Assembly: GCF_017814945.1 (NCBI RefSeq)
Contig: NZ_JAGIPX010000076.1
Span: forward strand, 1 to 34,715
Direction of reading: 5' to 3'
Source of the DNA: Paraburkholderia sp. LEh10
GTDB taxonomy: Bacteria; Pseudomonadota; Gammaproteobacteria; Burkholderiales; Burkholderiaceae
Length of the DNA stretch: 34,715 bases
Part shown: positions 15,900-25,122 of the stretch, piece after piece
How the letters are laid out: each line of letters starts with the position of its first letter
Position numbering within the stretch: position 1 is the first letter of the stretch
The notes under the pieces: generated by a model
The model's database searches: none
Seen by the model: the letters and a program-made list of their open reading frames with translations, nothing else
Told to the model about the DNA's origin: nothing
Translations under genes and position numbers: made by a program

Positions 15900-18464
15900 A
15901 TGAATCCCGGCGAAGCTCCGATTGCTGAGATGCGGGCGGCTCTGGACAAGGAGTTCGATGTCCTGCTGCTGCCCGTCTCGCATCCGTCCCTGGGTCCGAT
16001 CCGCATCGTCGACGACCTGTTCGCGATCGGCCGCAGCGAGGCGCCGTTCGACGACTATCCGCGCGATCTGATCGCGAGACTTTCGCGGCGTCATGCGCGC
16101 ATCTTTAGGGAGCACGGCGCCGTCTATGTCGCGGATCTCGACAGCAAGAACGGCACGGCGGTAAACGGCAACGCCGTGCGGCAGACGCCGTCGCGCGTGC
16201 GCGCCGGCGACGAACTATGCTTCGGCGGCGAGTTGACCTATCGCGTCGCCATCGAACCGCGTCCGTTCAGTGCCGTATCCGCACGCGCCGTACAGCACGT
16301 GAACGTCACGCTCAAGCCGGAGCGAACCGATCTCGGGCTGGAGCCGATCGACATCGCCGCATTTCCGTTTCTCGTCAGCAAGACGGACGAGCTGTTCGCG
16401 CGCTATAAGGACCGCTATCCGCATCAGGTCAATTACATTTCGCGGCGCCACGCGCACGTCTTTCTCAAGGGCGGCGAGCCCTGGATAGAAGATCTCGGCA
16501 GCACGAACGGCACCTTCGTCAATCACAAGCGGCTCGGCGAATCGGCTGTGGCGCTGCAAAACGGCGATGTCGTCGGCTTTGGCGGCGATCATTTCGTCTA
16601 TCGGATCGTGCTGACGAAGACGTTCGAGATCGAGCCCACCTTGACGCAGCTGACGCCGCCTGCCGCAGCGCTGGGCGTGCCCGCTTCGGCTGCTGCTCCC
16701 GCTGCGCCCGTTGCATCGAATGCCGCGCCCGCGCCCGCGGAAGATCCTGACAAGACGACCTTCGTCGGCGCGGCGCATTCGTTTCTCGACATCTTCTGTG
16801 TCGACCGCGCGTTGCAGCGCGAAGACGAGGTCAATGAGAACGCTCCGCCGTTGACGCCGGAAGACGCGACGCAAACGCAGTCGCGCCGTCCGCGCCGCCG
16901 CTGGCAACTGTTGATGACCGAACTGGCGCGCACGTTCGCAGGCGGCGACCGCACGACGCTGCGGCGCATCGGCTGGGGCAGTCTGGTGGCGCTCGTTGTG
17001 ATTGCGGGCTTTGGCGTCATGCTTTATTTGCGCGGCGCGTCCGAGCGCGAAGTGAAGAACCTGCTCGCGGCGGGCGAGTACGAAGAAGCCGTGGACGTGG
17101 CCAAGACATCGATGCAGCGTCATCCGATGAGCGACGCGATCAAGGGCCTCGCCAGCGAAGCGTTGATGAAGGCACGCGTGCCGGGCTGGCTCGCCGCATT
17201 GAACGCAAGGCAGTTCGACCGCGCGGCCTCTATCGTCGATGGCATGCGCGCGTCGAGCGACGGCAATCCCGATGCGATCGCGCTGATCGACCAGTTGAAA
17301 TGGGTCGGCGATCTGGAGCGTTTCGTCGTTGGACGCGGCGGCCCTGACGCGCCGATTCGCATCTATCAGGACGAAGCCCACATCGGCAACCTGCTCAAGC
17401 GCTGGGACGACGACGCAAAAGGTCATCAGCGCATACTGGACCGCATAGCATCGTATGTGCCGGAATTCACCGAGCCGTATGCACTCGCGCTGAGTCATTT
17501 GCGCAAGCTGCAAAGCGACGATTCGGTGTATCTCGCGGCGATCGACCGGCTCAATTCAACTATCGCGGCCGAGCTCGGGCGCGACAAGCCCGACGCGCTG
17601 CCCGCCGTGCTCGACGATTACACGCAGCGTTATCCGCGCCTTGCCGGGCTCGATACATTGCGCGGCGACTTGCGTCAGTACACGAATATCTTCAAGGAAA
17701 TGACGGCGCGCAATTTGTCGCCACTCCTTGCGTTGATGAAGAAAGCGCGCTTCGACACGCCGCCGTTTCAGGCGCAGTACAAACAGTTGATAGCGGGCCG
17801 CCTGCCGTCTGCTGAAATCATGGCAAAGCATGATGCCGTGAGCGCCGCGTGGCAGAACGGCGATAGCCAGCAGGCGCTGGCCGGCTTGCAGGCGATGCCG
17901 GCGGGACCGTGGTCGGACGTGCTCGCTGCCGAGCTTGCGCACAAGAAGGCGCTGGTCGACCAGTTCGCCGACCTGCAGAAAAACCGCGGCGCAAGCGATC
18001 GCGACGACAAACTCCTGTCTTTCTACGCCAGCCTCGACCCGGTCGAAGATGCGTACTACGTGCGTGCCGTGCAGGGCGATGTCAGTGCGCTGCGCGACCG
18101 GGCGCTGGCGCGCGCGCAGGACATGATCAATCGCGCGCAGTCGTTGTGGCGGCAGTATCGCGGCAACGGCTCGATCGGTGGCACGCAGCGTCTGGAAGCG
18201 GGCATCTCGGACGGCTTTCGCAATCAGGCGCGACTGCTGGCGGGCGCGTACGCGTCGGCGCAACAGGGCATGCGCGTCTATACGCAATTGAAAGCGCCGC
18301 ATCCCGACGGCTCGGACCAGTTGCTGGAGGACATCGACGCGGAGACGCAATTGCAGCGCCGCTCGCTGCAGGAGTTGCGGATGGTGCTCGAGCCGGGCTT
18401 GCTGAAATCCAAGCTCGCATTGATTGGAGGCACGGACGAAAGTGAAGCGCGACAATCACCCTAA
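15900..18464 (+). CDS. Membrane protein with two FHA domains
   Basis: 854 residues. FHA domain 1 (about 35-110) shows FAIGRS, LSRRHARIF and DLDSKNGTAVNG. FHA domain 2 (about 150-240) shows ISRRHAHVF, DLGSTNGTFVN and GDVVGFGG, but its first phosphate-binding loop has FLVSKTD instead of a GR-S motif, so it may bind weakly. An Ala/Pro linker, a basic region (RRPRRRW) and one membrane helix (about 359-378, SLVALVVIAGFGVMLYL) follow. The remaining 475 residues are helical, TPR-like in feel (LLAAGEYEEAVDVAKTSMQR), and presumably periplasmic. FHA domains bind phosphothreonine, so this is the expected reader of the kinase at 7998-10127. The next gene starts inside its 3' end. Confidence 0.87.
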   Translation: MNPGEAPIAEMRAALDKEFDVLLLPVSHPSLGPIRIVDDLFAIGRSEAPFDDYPRDLIARLSRRHARIFREHGAVYVADLDSKNGTAVNGNAVRQTPSRVRAGDELCFGGELTYRVAIEPRPFSAVSARAVQHVNVTLKPERTDLGLEPIDIAAFPFLVSKTDELFARYKDRYPHQVNYISRRHAHVFLKGGEPWIEDLGSTNGTFVNHKRLGESAVALQNGDVVGFGGDHFVYRIVLTKTFEIEPTLTQLTPPAAALGVPASAAAPAAPVASNAAPAPAEDPDKTTFVGAAHSFLDIFCVDRALQREDEVNENAPPLTPEDATQTQSRRPRRRWQLLMTELARTFAGGDRTTLRRIGWGSLVALVVIAGFGVMLYLRGASEREVKNLLAAGEYEEAVDVAKTSMQRHPMSDAIKGLASEALMKARVPGWLAALNARQFDRAASIVDGMRASSDGNPDAIALIDQLKWVGDLERFVVGRGGPDAPIRIYQDEAHIGNLLKRWDDDAKGHQRILDRIASYVPEFTEPYALALSHLRKLQSDDSVYLAAIDRLNSTIAAELGRDKPDALPAVLDDYTQRYPRLAGLDTLRGDLRQYTNIFKEMTARNLSPLLALMKKARFDTPPFQAQYKQLIAGRLPSAEIMAKHDAVSAAWQNGDSQQALAGLQAMPAGPWSDVLAAELAHKKALVDQFADLQKNRGASDRDDKLLSFYASLDPVEDAYYVRAVQGDVSALRDRALARAQDMINRAQSLWRQYRGNGSIGGTQRLEAGISDGFRNQARLLAGAYASAQQGMRVYTQLKAPHPDGSDQLLEDIDAETQLQRRSLQELRMVLEPGLLKSKLALIGGTDESEARQSP

Positions 18465-19815
18465 GCCGCTTTACGAAGCGCTGGAAGATCACAGCGCCGA
18501 GGGCATCGCGATCCTCACGGCGGAGCCGTTGCGCATTGCGCAGGGGCTCGTGCTGACGCTGGTCGCGCTCGTCGTGGCCGGCCTGTTGTGGTCGTTCATC
18601 GGACGCGCTGACGTGATCGTCACGGCGCAGGGCACACTCGCGCCGGAGTCGGATGTGCGGCGCATCTACGCGCCCATTGACGGCGAGCTGACGGACCTCT
18701 ACATCGCCGAGGGGCAACCCGTGTCGAAAGGCGACGTGCTCGCGCGGCTGAATGCGCGCGGCGCCATCGAAGCCGCGACCAATGCGTTGCAGGCGCAGCT
18801 GAAACTCGAAGATGCGGAGCGCGAATGGAAGGAGTTTCCGCAGAAGAAGGAACTGATGGAGCGCAAGGCGGCCGCGCTGAAGGATCAGCTCGAAGTCGAA
18901 GAGCGCCTGCACGAGAACCGCATTTCGGAAGGCACGACCAAGCTCGCGGAAGGCCAGAAAGCGCAGCTCGAAGAAGCCCGCAGCACGCTCGACAATGCGC
19001 GCCGCACGCGCGACGCCGCGCGCCAGGAAGCGGACAAGTATGCGCGTCTGTTCGCGCAGCCGGGCGGCGGCGGCGTTGCCGAACTGCAGGTGGAGGCAAA
19101 GCGCAACACGTATCTGGAAGCGGAAAACGCGTACCGTGTCGCGCAATCGCGGCTTGCCGAACTTGATTTCAAGCTCAGTCACGAATACGCGGAAGCGAAT
19201 GCGCAACTCGAAACGAGCGGCCGGCAGGCGACGAGCCTGCAACTGCAATACGACGATCTGATTCGCGACATCACCAGCACGGAAGAAAAGCTGCGTCTGC
19301 AATTGCAGACGGCTCGCCTCGTGGCCGACGCCGCCGCGCGCATCCGCTTCGAGAACATCGACAAGGACAATTTCCTGCTGATACTCGCGCCGACTTCGGG
19401 CGTCATCACGGATGTCACGTCGACGCAAACGGGCGACAAGATCCAGGCGAACGCGCCGCTCGGCGGCATTGCGCCGAAGGATGCGCGCCCCGTGCTGAAG
19501 ATCGAGATTGCCGAGCGCGACCGCGCGTTCCTGCACGAAGGCATGCCCGTCAAGCTGAAATTCAACGCGTTTCCGTATCAGCGTTATGGGCTCATCAACG
19601 GCACGCTTGCGTATATCTCGCCGGCGACCAAGCCGTCGGCGCAGGACAAGCAGCCTGTCTACGAAGGCCGCGTGCAGCTCGAAAAGAATTACTACCAGGT
19701 CGCGGAAAACCGCTACCCGTTGCGTTATGGCATGACGGCGAGCGCCGAAATCGTCGTGCGTGAACGGCGGATGATCGACCTGGGGCTGGACCCGTTCAGG
19801 CAACTGGCCGGTTAA
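18442..19815 (+). CDS. HlyD-family membrane fusion (adaptor) protein
   Basis: About 457 residues. I use the GTG at 18442 because GGAGG lies at 18426-18430 and the frame begins KRDNHPKPLYEALEDHS; a TTG at 18424 is an alternative. A single N-terminal membrane helix (about 33-55) is followed by the lipoyl half-motif APIDGELTDLYIAEGQPVSKGD, a long coiled-coil hairpin rich in Glu/Lys/Ala (about 110-290), the second lipoyl half (LAPTSGVITDVTSTQTGD), and beta-barrel segments ending YGMTASAEIVVRER. It bridges the ABC transporter and the outer membrane channel. It overlaps the FHA gene by 23 bp, so the two are probably coupled. Confidence 0.9.
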   Translation: MKRDNHPKPLYEALEDHSAEGIAILTAEPLRIAQGLVLTLVALVVAGLLWSFIGRADVIVTAQGTLAPESDVRRIYAPIDGELTDLYIAEGQPVSKGDVLARLNARGAIEAATNALQAQLKLEDAEREWKEFPQKKELMERKAAALKDQLEVEERLHENRISEGTTKLAEGQKAQLEEARSTLDNARRTRDAARQEADKYARLFAQPGGGGVAELQVEAKRNTYLEAENAYRVAQSRLAELDFKLSHEYAEANAQLETSGRQATSLQLQYDDLIRDITSTEEKLRLQLQTARLVADAAARIRFENIDKDNFLLILAPTSGVITDVTSTQTGDKIQANAPLGGIAPKDARPVLKIEIAERDRAFLHEGMPVKLKFNAFPYQRYGLINGTLAYISPATKPSAQDKQPVYEGRVQLEKNYYQVAENRYPLRYGMTASAEIVVRERRMIDLGLDPFRQLAG

Positions 19816-19910
19816 ACGGCCCGTCGACTGAACGCGATGGATGAAAGCGTAACCGGGAGTACAACCGCCAGCCCGCCTGTTCTCGGGCCACCACTAGAGG
19901 AGCGGACGAG

Positions 19911-20663
19911 ATGACCGCGATCGTACGAATCGATGAAGAAGTCGTGGATGTCGGCGAATTCATACGCCTGCTGAAACTCACGGGCCAGTTCGAAGGCCTG
20001 ATCGAGCAGATGGTGCGTGACAAGCTCACCGTGCACGCCGCGAAGAAGGCGGGTGTCATCGTGAGCGCCGACGATATCCAGGAGCGCGCCGATCAGTTCC
20101 GGCGCGTGCGCGGGCTGCATCGCGCAGCCGACATGAACCAGTATCTCGACGCGCTCAAGGTCAGCCTCGACGAGTTCGAGGCGTTCGTCACCGACAGCCT
20201 CTATCAGGAAAAGATGCTCGAGAGGGTCGGCAGCGACGGTGAGATCGAAGAGTACTTCTCGATGAATTCGCCGAAGTTCGATGCGCTCGAAGTGAGCCAC
20301 ATCCTGCTCGACGACGAAGGCAAAGCGAAGGAAATGATCTCGTATCTGCGCGACGATCCCGACGCATTCGCCGACATGGCCCGCGAACATTCGATCGCCG
20401 ATACGAAAGACTCGGGCGGTGTGATCGGAAAAGTGCTGCGCGGCTCGCTGAAACCCGATATCGAAGCGAAGATCTTCAATGCGGCAGTCGGCGATCTGCT
20501 CGGGCCGTTCGCTTCGCCGGACCGCTCATGCTTCGAGATCTTCGCCGTGACGGCGAAGTATCCGGCGCAACTCGACGCCGATGTCGCGTCGGAAATCAAA
20601 CGGCTGTTGCGCGAACAGTGGCTGATGACGCGCGCGCAGGAACACCTCATCGAAGCGCTCTGA
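19911..20663 (+). CDS. SurA-like parvulin-type peptidyl-prolyl isomerase without signal peptide
   Basis: 250 residues with ribosome binding site AGAGGAG at 19896-19902. An N-terminal helical SurA/PrsA-like chaperone domain (LIEQMVRDKLTVHAAKKAG, then IVSADDIQERADQFR) precedes a parvulin domain (LEVSHILLDDEGKAKEMI, FADMAREHSIADTKDSGGVIGKV, FNAAVGDLLGPF). The start MTAIVRIDEEVVDVGEF shows no signal peptide or membrane anchor, so it is probably cytoplasmic, unlike SurA and PrsA. Lying between adaptor and PCAT genes, it may keep precursor peptides unfolded or present them to the C39 domain. That role is inferred from position. Confidence 0.85.
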   Translation: MTAIVRIDEEVVDVGEFIRLLKLTGQFEGLIEQMVRDKLTVHAAKKAGVIVSADDIQERADQFRRVRGLHRAADMNQYLDALKVSLDEFEAFVTDSLYQEKMLERVGSDGEIEEYFSMNSPKFDALEVSHILLDDEGKAKEMISYLRDDPDAFADMAREHSIADTKDSGGVIGKVLRGSLKPDIEAKIFNAAVGDLLGPFASPDRSCFEIFAVTAKYPAQLDADVASEIKRLLREQWLMTRAQEHLIEAL

Positions 20664-20697
20664 CTGACACGCGCGATTGCCGGGGACCGCAACCACC

Positions 20698-23600
20698 ATG
20701 GATGCACCGCAAACCACGCCTTCCATTGCCGACTTCCTGTCGACGGTCGAGATACTGTCGCCGTTTACGCGCGAAGAACTCGAACGTCTGGTGGAGCACG
20801 TGCAGTCGCGCTTCTATTCGTTCGGCGAAACGGTGTGCAACGTGGGCGATCCCGCCGATGGCCTGTATGTGATCAAGTCCGGCTCGGTGCGCATCTTCAC
20901 GGAAGAGCACGGCAAAGAGATCAGCATGGGCGTGCGCAAGACGGGCGAAGTATTCGCCGACATTGCAATGCTGCGCGCTTACGTGCATGAGTCGTCGGTG
21001 CGTTCTTCTGGCAAGACCGAGTTGCTGTTCATTCCGCGCGCCGCGATCGAGCCGATCATCACCGGGAATCAGGCGGCGCTCGCGTTCGTCGCGAGCTATG
21101 TCGCGATCAATTCGGCGGGCGGCTTCGTCGCGCAGCTATTCGACCTGCGCGGCAAGCTGAACAAGGAAGAACTCGAAGAATACGTGCGCAGCGTGGGCGT
21201 CAAGCGTGTGAGCGCGGGCAAGGAAATCCTCAAGCAGGACGGGCGCGACGACCGGCGCCTGTACGTGGTGCGGCAGGGCGAAGTGCGCATCGTGCGCCAT
21301 GAGGACGGCACCGACTATACGCTCGCGACGCTGCGCGAAGGCGAGATCTTCGGCGAGAAGGCGTGCCTGATGCGGCAGGAGCAGGCGGCGTCGGCGATCG
21401 CGACCACCGACACGCGGCTGCTCGTCATTCCAGAGCGTACCGTGCATTTCATGCTCGAGCGCAATCCGAAGCTGCGCGAGGTGCTCGACGATCGCATCAA
21501 GTACGCCGATCGCGAACTGGACCGGCAAAAGCGCATCGAGCAGCGCCGCAAGCAGCCGCTCAGACTCGATCTGCACTCGAAGCCCGAATTCGGCGAACGT
21601 GTGATCCGCCGCTTCGGGCTTATCGAGCAGGCCGAGGAGATGGACTGCGGCGCCGCGTGTCTCGCGATGATCTGCAAGAACTACGGCATCCCGATGACAC
21701 TCGGCAAGCTGCGCGAGCTCGCGAACGTGACGACGCAGGGCGCGACGCTCGACAGTCTCGCGCGCGCGGGGGAAGCGCTGGGCTTCTCGGCGCGCGGCGT
21801 GCAATGCACATTCGATTCGCTGCGCGGCTTCGATCTGCCTTTCATCGTGCACTGGGAGGGCTACCACTACATCATCGTGTACGGCGTGTCGAAGGATCAC
21901 GTATGGCTCGCCGACCCCGCTCTGGGTTTTCGCAAGCTGAACCTCGAAGACTTCGAGCGCGGCTGGAGCGGCACCTGTCTGCTGTTCACGCCGGGTCCGA
22001 ATCTCGTTCAGCTATCGGCGGCGCGCTCGCCGTGGCTGCGCTTCGTCGCCTATCTGACGCCGTATAAAAAGATCCTGATGCATCTGTGCCTCGCGACGTT
22101 CGTGATCCAGGTGCTCGGCGTGATTCCGCCATTGATCATTCAGAACATCCTGGATGGTGTGATCGTGCATCAGAACATCAGCCTGCTGCATCTGCTGATA
22201 CTCGGCCTGATCATTTCGAATGTGTTCTCGCAGCTGATGACGATGATCCGCGCGTACCTGTCGAACTTCATGGTACGCAACATGGACTTCGCGATGATGT
22301 CGCAGTTCTTCAAGCACACGATGTCGCTGCCGTTCTCGTTCTTCGCCAAGCGCAAGACAGGCGATATTTTCGCGCGCTTCCAGGAGAACCAGACCATACG
22401 CGCATTCCTGACGGAATCGACGGTCACGACGGCGCTCAACCTGCTGATGGTGTTCATCTACTTCGCGATCATGTTCTTCTACAACGCGAAGATGACGTTC
22501 GTGCTGATCGCTTTCGTGATTCCCATCATGGCGCTCACGCTGATCGCGACGCCGAAGATCAAGAACTACGCGCGCGAAACCTTTTCCGCCGCGACGGATT
22601 CGAAGTCGTTCCTGATGGAGGCGTTGTCGGGCGTCGAGACGGTGAAGGGCATGGGCATCGAGCGTCCCGTGCGCCTGCGCTGGGAAAAGAAGTATGCGAA
22701 GGCGCTCGAAGTGCAATACCGCGCTCACGCGTTCAATATTCTGATCAGCTTTATCAGCCAGTTGCTGAACGCGGCGACCACCATTGCGATTCTCTGGGTC
22801 GGCGCGAACCTCGTGCTCGCGCGCGAAATGACGATTGGCCAGTTGATCGCATTCAATGCGTTCATGGGCAGCGTGCTGACGCCGCTGATGGGTCTGGTCA
22901 GCTTGTGGAGCATGCTCAACGATGCGGGCGTCGCGATGGAGCGTCTTGGCGACGTGCTCGACATCGAGCCCGAGCAGAAGCCGGAAGACCTGCCGTCGCG
23001 CGTGATGCTGCCGGACCTGCAGGGCGACATCAGCCTGAACGGCGTGTATTTCCGCTATGGGGAAAACGACAGCTCGTATGTGCTCGAAAACATCAGCTTC
23101 GACATCAAGCCGGGCGAACTGGTGGCGATCGTCGGTCGCAGCGGCTCGGGCAAGACGACGCTTGCGAAACTGCTGGTCGGCTTCTATCAGCCGAGCGAAG
23201 GCAAGATGAGCGTCGACGGCTACGACATGAACGTGATCGACAAGGGCTTTTACCGCGCGCAGATCGGCTATGTGATGCAAAGCAACCTGTTGTTCTCCGG
23301 CACGATCGCGGAGAACATCGCGAGCGGCGACGATACGCCCGATCGCCGCCGCATCGAGGAAGTGGCGAAGATGGCCGACGCGCATGCATTCATCAGCAAG
23401 CTGCCGCTCGGCTATGAACAGATCGTGGGCGAGCGGGGCATGGGCCTTTCGGGCGGACAGATTCAGCGTCTGTGCATTGCACGCGCGCTCTATCACGATC
23501 CGCGCCTGCTCGTGTTCGACGAGGCAACGTCGGCGCTCGATACGCAGTCGGAAAGCAATATCCTCAGCAACATGAACGACATTCTGAAAGGACGCACGGC

Positions 23601-23754
23601 CGTCATCATCGCGCACCGTCTCAGCACGATCATGCGGGCGGACAAGATTCTCGTGCTCTATGAAGGCGCGATCGTCGAGCAGGGGCGTCACGAGGAACTC
23701 GTCAACCGGAAGGGCATGTATTACCAGCTCGTCCAGAAACAGTTGAGCGCGTGA
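20698..23754 (+). CDS. Peptidase-containing ABC exporter (PCAT) with two N-terminal cyclic-nucleotide-binding-like domains
   Basis: 1018 residues. Two CNBD-like domains come first (about 20-140: GDPADGLYVIKSGSVRIF; about 165-290: DDRRLYVVRQGEVRIV ... GEIFGEKACL). The C39 peptidase follows with catalytic Cys about 317 (EMDCGAACLAM), His about 390 (GYHYIIVYG) and Asp about 406 (LADPALGF). A six-helix membrane domain and the ATPase end the protein: Walker A GRSGSGKTT near 812, LSGGQ about 917, Walker B LLVFDEATSALD. C39 domains cut after double-glycine leaders during export, matching the four precursors here. Neither CNBD keeps the Arg of the usual phosphate-binding cassette, so true cNMP binding is doubtful; they may bind another ligand or gate the peptidase. 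The ATG at 20698 follows GGGGA. Confidence 0.93.
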   Translation: MDAPQTTPSIADFLSTVEILSPFTREELERLVEHVQSRFYSFGETVCNVGDPADGLYVIKSGSVRIFTEEHGKEISMGVRKTGEVFADIAMLRAYVHESSVRSSGKTELLFIPRAAIEPIITGNQAALAFVASYVAINSAGGFVAQLFDLRGKLNKEELEEYVRSVGVKRVSAGKEILKQDGRDDRRLYVVRQGEVRIVRHEDGTDYTLATLREGEIFGEKACLMRQEQAASAIATTDTRLLVIPERTVHFMLERNPKLREVLDDRIKYADRELDRQKRIEQRRKQPLRLDLHSKPEFGERVIRRFGLIEQAEEMDCGAACLAMICKNYGIPMTLGKLRELANVTTQGATLDSLARAGEALGFSARGVQCTFDSLRGFDLPFIVHWEGYHYIIVYGVSKDHVWLADPALGFRKLNLEDFERGWSGTCLLFTPGPNLVQLSAARSPWLRFVAYLTPYKKILMHLCLATFVIQVLGVIPPLIIQNILDGVIVHQNISLLHLLILGLIISNVFSQLMTMIRAYLSNFMVRNMDFAMMSQFFKHTMSLPFSFFAKRKTGDIFARFQENQTIRAFLTESTVTTALNLLMVFIYFAIMFFYNAKMTFVLIAFVIPIMALTLIATPKIKNYARETFSAATDSKSFLMEALSGVETVKGMGIERPVRLRWEKKYAKALEVQYRAHAFNILISFISQLLNAATTIAILWVGANLVLAREMTIGQLIAFNAFMGSVLTPLMGLVSLWSMLNDAGVAMERLGDVLDIEPEQKPEDLPSRVMLPDLQGDISLNGVYFRYGENDSSYVLENISFDIKPGELVAIVGRSGSGKTTLAKLLVGFYQPSEGKMSVDGYDMNVIDKGFYRAQIGYVMQSNLLFSGTIAENIASGDDTPDRRRIEEVAKMADAHAFISKLPLGYEQIVGERGMGLSGGQIQRLCIARALYHDPRLLVFDEATSALDTQSESNILSNMNDILKGRTAVIIAHRLSTIMRADKILVLYEGAIVEQGRHEELVNRKGMYYQLVQKQLSA

Positions 23755-25103
23755 TGAAGATACTCGACCAGCAACCGGAAGACAGCGGCTCCGCCATCTC
23801 CTACGCGGGGTTGATCGAGAAGATCGAGATCCTGCGCTCGACGCTGCGCTGGTCGTCGCGGCTCGAACGCGCGGATATCGAAAAGCTCCTGAAACAGGCG
23901 AGCACGCTGCGCGACGAAGTGATGCAGATGTCGCACAAGGAGCGCTTCGTGCAGGCCGCCGTCGTCGAGCCGTTGCGCGGCGACCAGTCGCGCGGTGCGC
24001 GACGGCAGGCGTTGCTTGCGCGCAGCTTCATCTTCGAAGGCACGTTCGGCGATAACCCGAAGCTGCTGGAAGCGCTCGAAATCGCGGAGAAAGCCGCGCC
24101 GACAGATCTGCCCGTATTGATCGACGGTGAAAGCGGGACCGGCAAGGAACTGATGGCGAAGGTCATTCATGCGAACGGCAGCCGCTCGGACAAGCCATAC
24201 ATTTCGGTGAACTGCGGCGCGATTCCGGACAACCTGCTCGAATCGGAACTGTTCGGGCATCGGAAGGGCGCGTTCACGGGCGCGACGAACGACCGCAAGG
24301 GCAAGTTCGAAAGCGCACACACGGGCACGATCTTTCTCGATGAGATCGGCGAATTGCCGTTGACGGGCCAGGTGAAGCTGCTGCGCGTGCTCGAAGCGCA
24401 TGAAATACAGCGCGTCGGTTCCGACGAGCCGATTGGCGTCGATACGCGCATCGTCGCCGCGACCAATCGCAATTTGCGCAAGCTGAGCGAGCAGGGCACG
24501 TTCCGCGAGGATCTCTTCTATCGGCTCAGCGTCATTCATGTGACGTTGCCGCCGCTGCGCGAAAGGCGCGATGAGATACCGCTGCTGATCCAGTACTTCG
24601 GCGACGAGGCGGCGGGCGCGCTGAAGCGCCGTCCTGTGAGAATCACCCCTAAATTGAGGGACTTTTTGCTGACGTATGCGTATCCCGGCAATATCCGCGA
24701 ACTGCGCAACGTGATGTATCGCATCTCGTGCCTCGCCGGCGATATCGCGGACGTCGATCATCTGCCTTCGGATATGCGGCCGACGTCGCCCGTTTCCTCG
24801 TCGATATTCGGCGTCGCGAGCGAGGCTGCCAACGGCTCGACGAGCGTGACCAACATGCTGTCGCTCAGCGATGCAAAGCGGGCCGCGAGCGACGAGGCCG
24901 AGAAGGCGTTCTTGCAGCGCGGTCTGCAGGAAGTGGGCGGCACGGTCGCCGAACTCGCGCGGCGCGTCGACATGAACCGTTCGCATCTTCAGATGCTCCT
25001 GAAGAAGCACGGGCTTCATTCGAAGGATTTTCGCCGCCAGCATGCGCAGGACAATGCGCGCAAGAGCGACGCCGAAACCAGCGACGAAGCCGACATGCGC
25101 TAG
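23754..25103 (+). CDS. Sigma-54-dependent transcriptional activator (AAA+ with Fis-type HTH)
   Basis: 449 residues; the ATG uses the last base of the PCAT stop (TGATG), a classic coupling arrangement (a GTG at 23751 is an alternative). A short helical N-terminal region (about 1-95) has no receiver, GAF or FHA signature. The AAA+ core holds Walker A GESGTGKE near 126, ESELFGHRKGAFTGA with the sigma-54-contacting GAFTGA loop near 172, Walker B TIFLDEIGELP, and the R-finger region RLSVIHVTLPPLRERRDEIP. The C-terminal Fis-like HTH reads VAELARRVDMNRSHLQMLLKK. It probably drives the -24/-12 promoters of the peptide genes. How it is switched on is unknown; phosphorylation by the local kinase is an attractive possibility. 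Confidence 0.9.
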   Translation: MKILDQQPEDSGSAISYAGLIEKIEILRSTLRWSSRLERADIEKLLKQASTLRDEVMQMSHKERFVQAAVVEPLRGDQSRGARRQALLARSFIFEGTFGDNPKLLEALEIAEKAAPTDLPVLIDGESGTGKELMAKVIHANGSRSDKPYISVNCGAIPDNLLESELFGHRKGAFTGATNDRKGKFESAHTGTIFLDEIGELPLTGQVKLLRVLEAHEIQRVGSDEPIGVDTRIVAATNRNLRKLSEQGTFREDLFYRLSVIHVTLPPLRERRDEIPLLIQYFGDEAAGALKRRPVRITPKLRDFLLTYAYPGNIRELRNVMYRISCLAGDIADVDHLPSDMRPTSPVSSSIFGVASEAANGSTSVTNMLSLSDAKRAASDEAEKAFLQRGLQEVGGTVAELARRVDMNRSHLQMLLKKHGLHSKDFRRQHAQDNARKSDAETSDEADMR

Positions 25104-25122
25104 CGCGCCAATTCAGAACGGT

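Noticed and set aside
22012..23691. 559-codon minus-strand frame opposite the PCAT
   Set aside because: Composition is typical of an antisense shadow (His/Arg/Gln-rich); the PCAT is unambiguous.
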